Below are positions 38,680 through 40,160 of a stretch of DNA of 40,160 bases, one piece after another. The position numbers and the translations under genes are program-made. Under the pieces are notes generated by a model. It was not told the origin of the DNA. It saw nothing but the letters and a program-made list of their open reading frames with translations, and ran no database searches. Source of the DNA: a bacterium UBA2219 (GTDB lineage Bacteria > Desulfobacterota > Deferrimicrobia > Deferrimicrobiales > Deferrimicrobiaceae); the NCBI GenBank assembly GCA_002327765.1, contig DCUH01000080.1, forward strand, positions 1 to 40,160. Reading direction: 5' to 3'. The first letter of the stretch is position 1. Each line of letters starts with the position of its first letter.

Positions 38680-39962
38680 CTCCTCCCCTTGAGCAGCGCC
38701 TTCTTCCCGATGTCGCTGCGGTAGTAGACCCCTTCCCAGTTGATCCGGTCGACTGCGATGTAGGCGCGGTCGATCGCCCTATCGAGGGTGTCGCCGATCG
38801 CCGTGACGCCGAGCACCCGACCGCCGCTGTTCACCAGCATCCCCCGGTCGACGGACGTCCCGGCATGGAAGACGACCACCCCCTCCAGCCGCTCCGCCTC
38901 CTCGATCCCCTCGATGGGGTGCCCCTTCGAGTACCTGCCCGGATACCCGCCCGAGGCCATCACCACGCACACGGCGGGACGCGGGTCGATCTCCATCTTC
39001 GCGTCGGTGATCTTCCCCTGCGCGCACTGGAGGAGCAGCGGGACGAGGTCGCTCGAAAGCCGCAGGAACAGCGGCTGGGCCTCCGGGTCGCCGAACCGGA
39101 CGTTGAACTCGAGGACCCGCGGCGCGCCGTTCTCGATCATGAGCCCCGCGTAGAGGATGCCGCGGTACGTGATCCCCTCGGCGCGCAGCCCCGAGAGCAG
39201 CGGCTCGAAGATCTCCCGGATCACCCGCCCCTCGACCTCCGGCGTCACCACCGGGGCGGGGGAGTACGCCCCCATTCCCCCCGTGTTCGGGCCCTGGTCG
39301 TCGTCGCCGACCCGCTTGTGGTCCTGGGAGGACGGCAGCGGGACGACCTTGTGCCCGTCGGTGAAGACGATGTACGACGCCTCCTCCCCGGCGAGGCATT
39401 CCTCGACCACCACGCGGTCCCCCGCGGCCCCGAACGCGCGCCGCTCCATCACCTCTTTCAGGAAGGTCACCGCCTCCTCGTAGGTCTGCGCCACGGCCAC
39501 GCCCTTCCCCGCGGCCAGGCCGTCGGCCTTGATCACGACGGGCAGCTTCCGGGTGAGGACGTGCTGCTCCGCCTCGTCGTAGTCGTCGAACACCTCGAAC
39601 CCGGCCGTGGGGATCCCGTACTTCCGCAGGATCGACTTCATGAAGACCTTCGACCCCTCGAGCTGCGCCGCCGCCCGCCCCGGGCCGCACACCAGGCGCC
39701 CCTCTTCCGAAAGCAGGTCGGCCAGCCCCGCGACCAGGGGGGCCTCCGGCCCCACCACGGTGAGGTCGATCCCGTTCGCGACGACGAAATCGCGCAGCGC
39801 CTTTACGTCGTCCGCGGCCAGCCGCACGCATTCCGCGTGCTTCGCGATCCCGGGGTTCCCCGGGGCGGCGTACACCTTCGACACGAGCGGGCTTTGCGAG
39901 ATCTTCCACGCCAGGGCGTGCTCCCTGCCGCCGCCGCCCACCACGAGCACCGATATCCCCAT
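38676..39962 (-). CDS. purD: Phosphoribosylamine-glycine ligase
   Basis: A 428-residue ATP-grasp enzyme that joins glycine to phosphoribosylamine, the second step of purine synthesis. MGISVLVVGGGGREHALAW, AAPGNPGIA, VVGPEAPLVAGL, VIKADGLAAGKGV, GPNTGGMGAYSPAP and VLEFNVRFGDPEAQ are diagnostic. Full length. The ATG at 39962 is preceded by GGGGGGAAAGC, 24 bases after the purH stop. purH-purD-purE run in one direction with overlaps or short gaps, so they form the head of the minus-strand unit. Confidence 0.97.
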   Translation of the reverse strand: MGISVLVVGGGGREHALAWKISQSPLVSKVYAAPGNPGIAKHAECVRLAADDVKALRDFVVANGIDLTVVGPEAPLVAGLADLLSEEGRLVCGPGRAAAQLEGSKVFMKSILRKYGIPTAGFEVFDDYDEAEQHVLTRKLPVVIKADGLAAGKGVAVAQTYEEAVTFLKEVMERRAFGAAGDRVVVEECLAGEEASYIVFTDGHKVVPLPSSQDHKRVGDDDQGPNTGGMGAYSPAPVVTPEVEGRVIREIFEPLLSGLRAEGITYRGILYAGLMIENGAPRVLEFNVRFGDPEAQPLFLRLSSDLVPLLLQCAQGKITDAKMEIDPRPAVCVVMASGGYPGRYSKGHPIEGIEEAERLEGVVVFHAGTSVDRGMLVNSGGRVLGVTAIGDTLDRAIDRAYIAVDRINWEGVYYRSDIGKKALLKGRR

Positions 39963-39986
39963 CGCTTTCCCCCCTACCCGGCCGGC

Positions 39987-40160
39987 CTAATGGCGGAAAT
40001 GCCGCACGCCGGTGAACACCATCGCGAGCCCGTGCTCGTCCGCCGCGGCGATCACCTCCGCGTCGCGCATCGACCCGCCCGGCTGGATGACGGCGGTGAC
40101 GCCCGCCTTCGCGGCGACGTCGAGTCCGTCCCGGAAGGGGAAGAAGGCGTCCGAGATCAT
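39987..40160 (-). CDS. purH: Bifunctional PurH (AICAR transformylase/IMP cyclohydrolase), C-terminal 57 codons
   Basis: Only the 3' end is in the window. The residues ISDAFFPFRDGLDVAAKAGV, IQPGGSMRD and the terminal VFTGVRHFRH are the highly conserved PurH C-terminus, part of the AICAR transformylase domain. The stop is TAG (39989-39987). PurH carries out the last two steps to IMP. purD follows after 24 bases. Confidence 0.96.
   Translation of the reverse strand: MISDAFFPFRDGLDVAAKAGVTAVIQPGGSMRDAEVIAAADEHGLAMVFTGVRHFRH

Noticed and set aside
1..40160. tRNA, rRNA, prophage, plasmid origin or integron
   Set aside because: No cloverleaf, rRNA core sequence, phage gene, integrase or replication gene was recognised on either strand.

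Overview
The window is GC-rich chromosomal DNA from a diderm (Gram-negative) bacterium. LolA, LapB, a heptose adenylyltransferase, MltG and a MltD-type lytic transglycosylase all imply an outer membrane with LPS. The order rplU-rpmA-obgE-proB-proA-nadD-rsfS, the HEAT and HD-GYP genes and the base composition fit a deltaproteobacterial lineage (Desulfuromonadota/Desulfobacterota-like). The lineage is an inference. Coding density is very high, and most neighbouring genes in a unit overlap by 4 bases (ATGA, GTGA or TTGA).

Layout: (1) 1-1765, minus: pgpA > pncC (CinA C-terminal domain) > thpR > recA (cut by the left edge). (2) 1817-4801, plus: a HEAT-repeat protein and an HD-GYP protein that share an N-terminal domain, facing a small HEAT protein and a P1-family peptidase on the minus strand (4812-6370). 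(3) 6467-8016, plus: ruvX > mltG, running into a DksA/TraR zinc-finger gene (minus). (4) 8440-15611, minus: a tightly coupled unit radC > plsC > rnj > ftsK > lolA > rimO. (5) 15703-21253, plus: moxR > DUF58 > transglutaminase (TgpA type) > comM, ended by a large nested palindrome. (6) 21254-21796: gene-free repeat copy A, then an FAD oxidoreductase (minus). (7) 22928-31373, plus: rplU > rpmA > obgE > proB > proA > nadD > rsfS > lapAB fusion > comF-like > nitrilase-like amidase > hldE-C. (8) Minus LysM lytic transglycosylase; plus DUF721 gene. (9) 33798-34585: gene-free region with a REP-like tandem hairpin array, a 16-bp tandem repeat and repeat copy B. (10) 34586-40160, minus: purH (partial) > purD > purE > DUF89 > tsaC/yrdC > DUF1015 > trmN6-like methyltransferase.

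Most genes are housekeeping: ribosome assembly, purine, proline and NAD synthesis, cell-wall and outer-membrane maintenance, DNA recombination and translocation. The least explained material is a dispersed, apparently non-coding repeat present twice (copy A and copy B, about 87 % identical by eye in the core). Each copy lies directly after the stop codon of a minus-strand gene, ends in CACA-rich short repeats and hairpin DNA, and carries stems that are kept between copies, one with a compensatory base-pair change. Other points are the HEAT/HD-GYP pair with a duplicated sensor-like domain, a LapA-LapB fusion, an rsfS gene with ATC where its start codon should be, a comF-like frame with no usable start codon, and three plus-strand units whose promoters would place the transcript start at the start codon (possible leaderless mRNAs).
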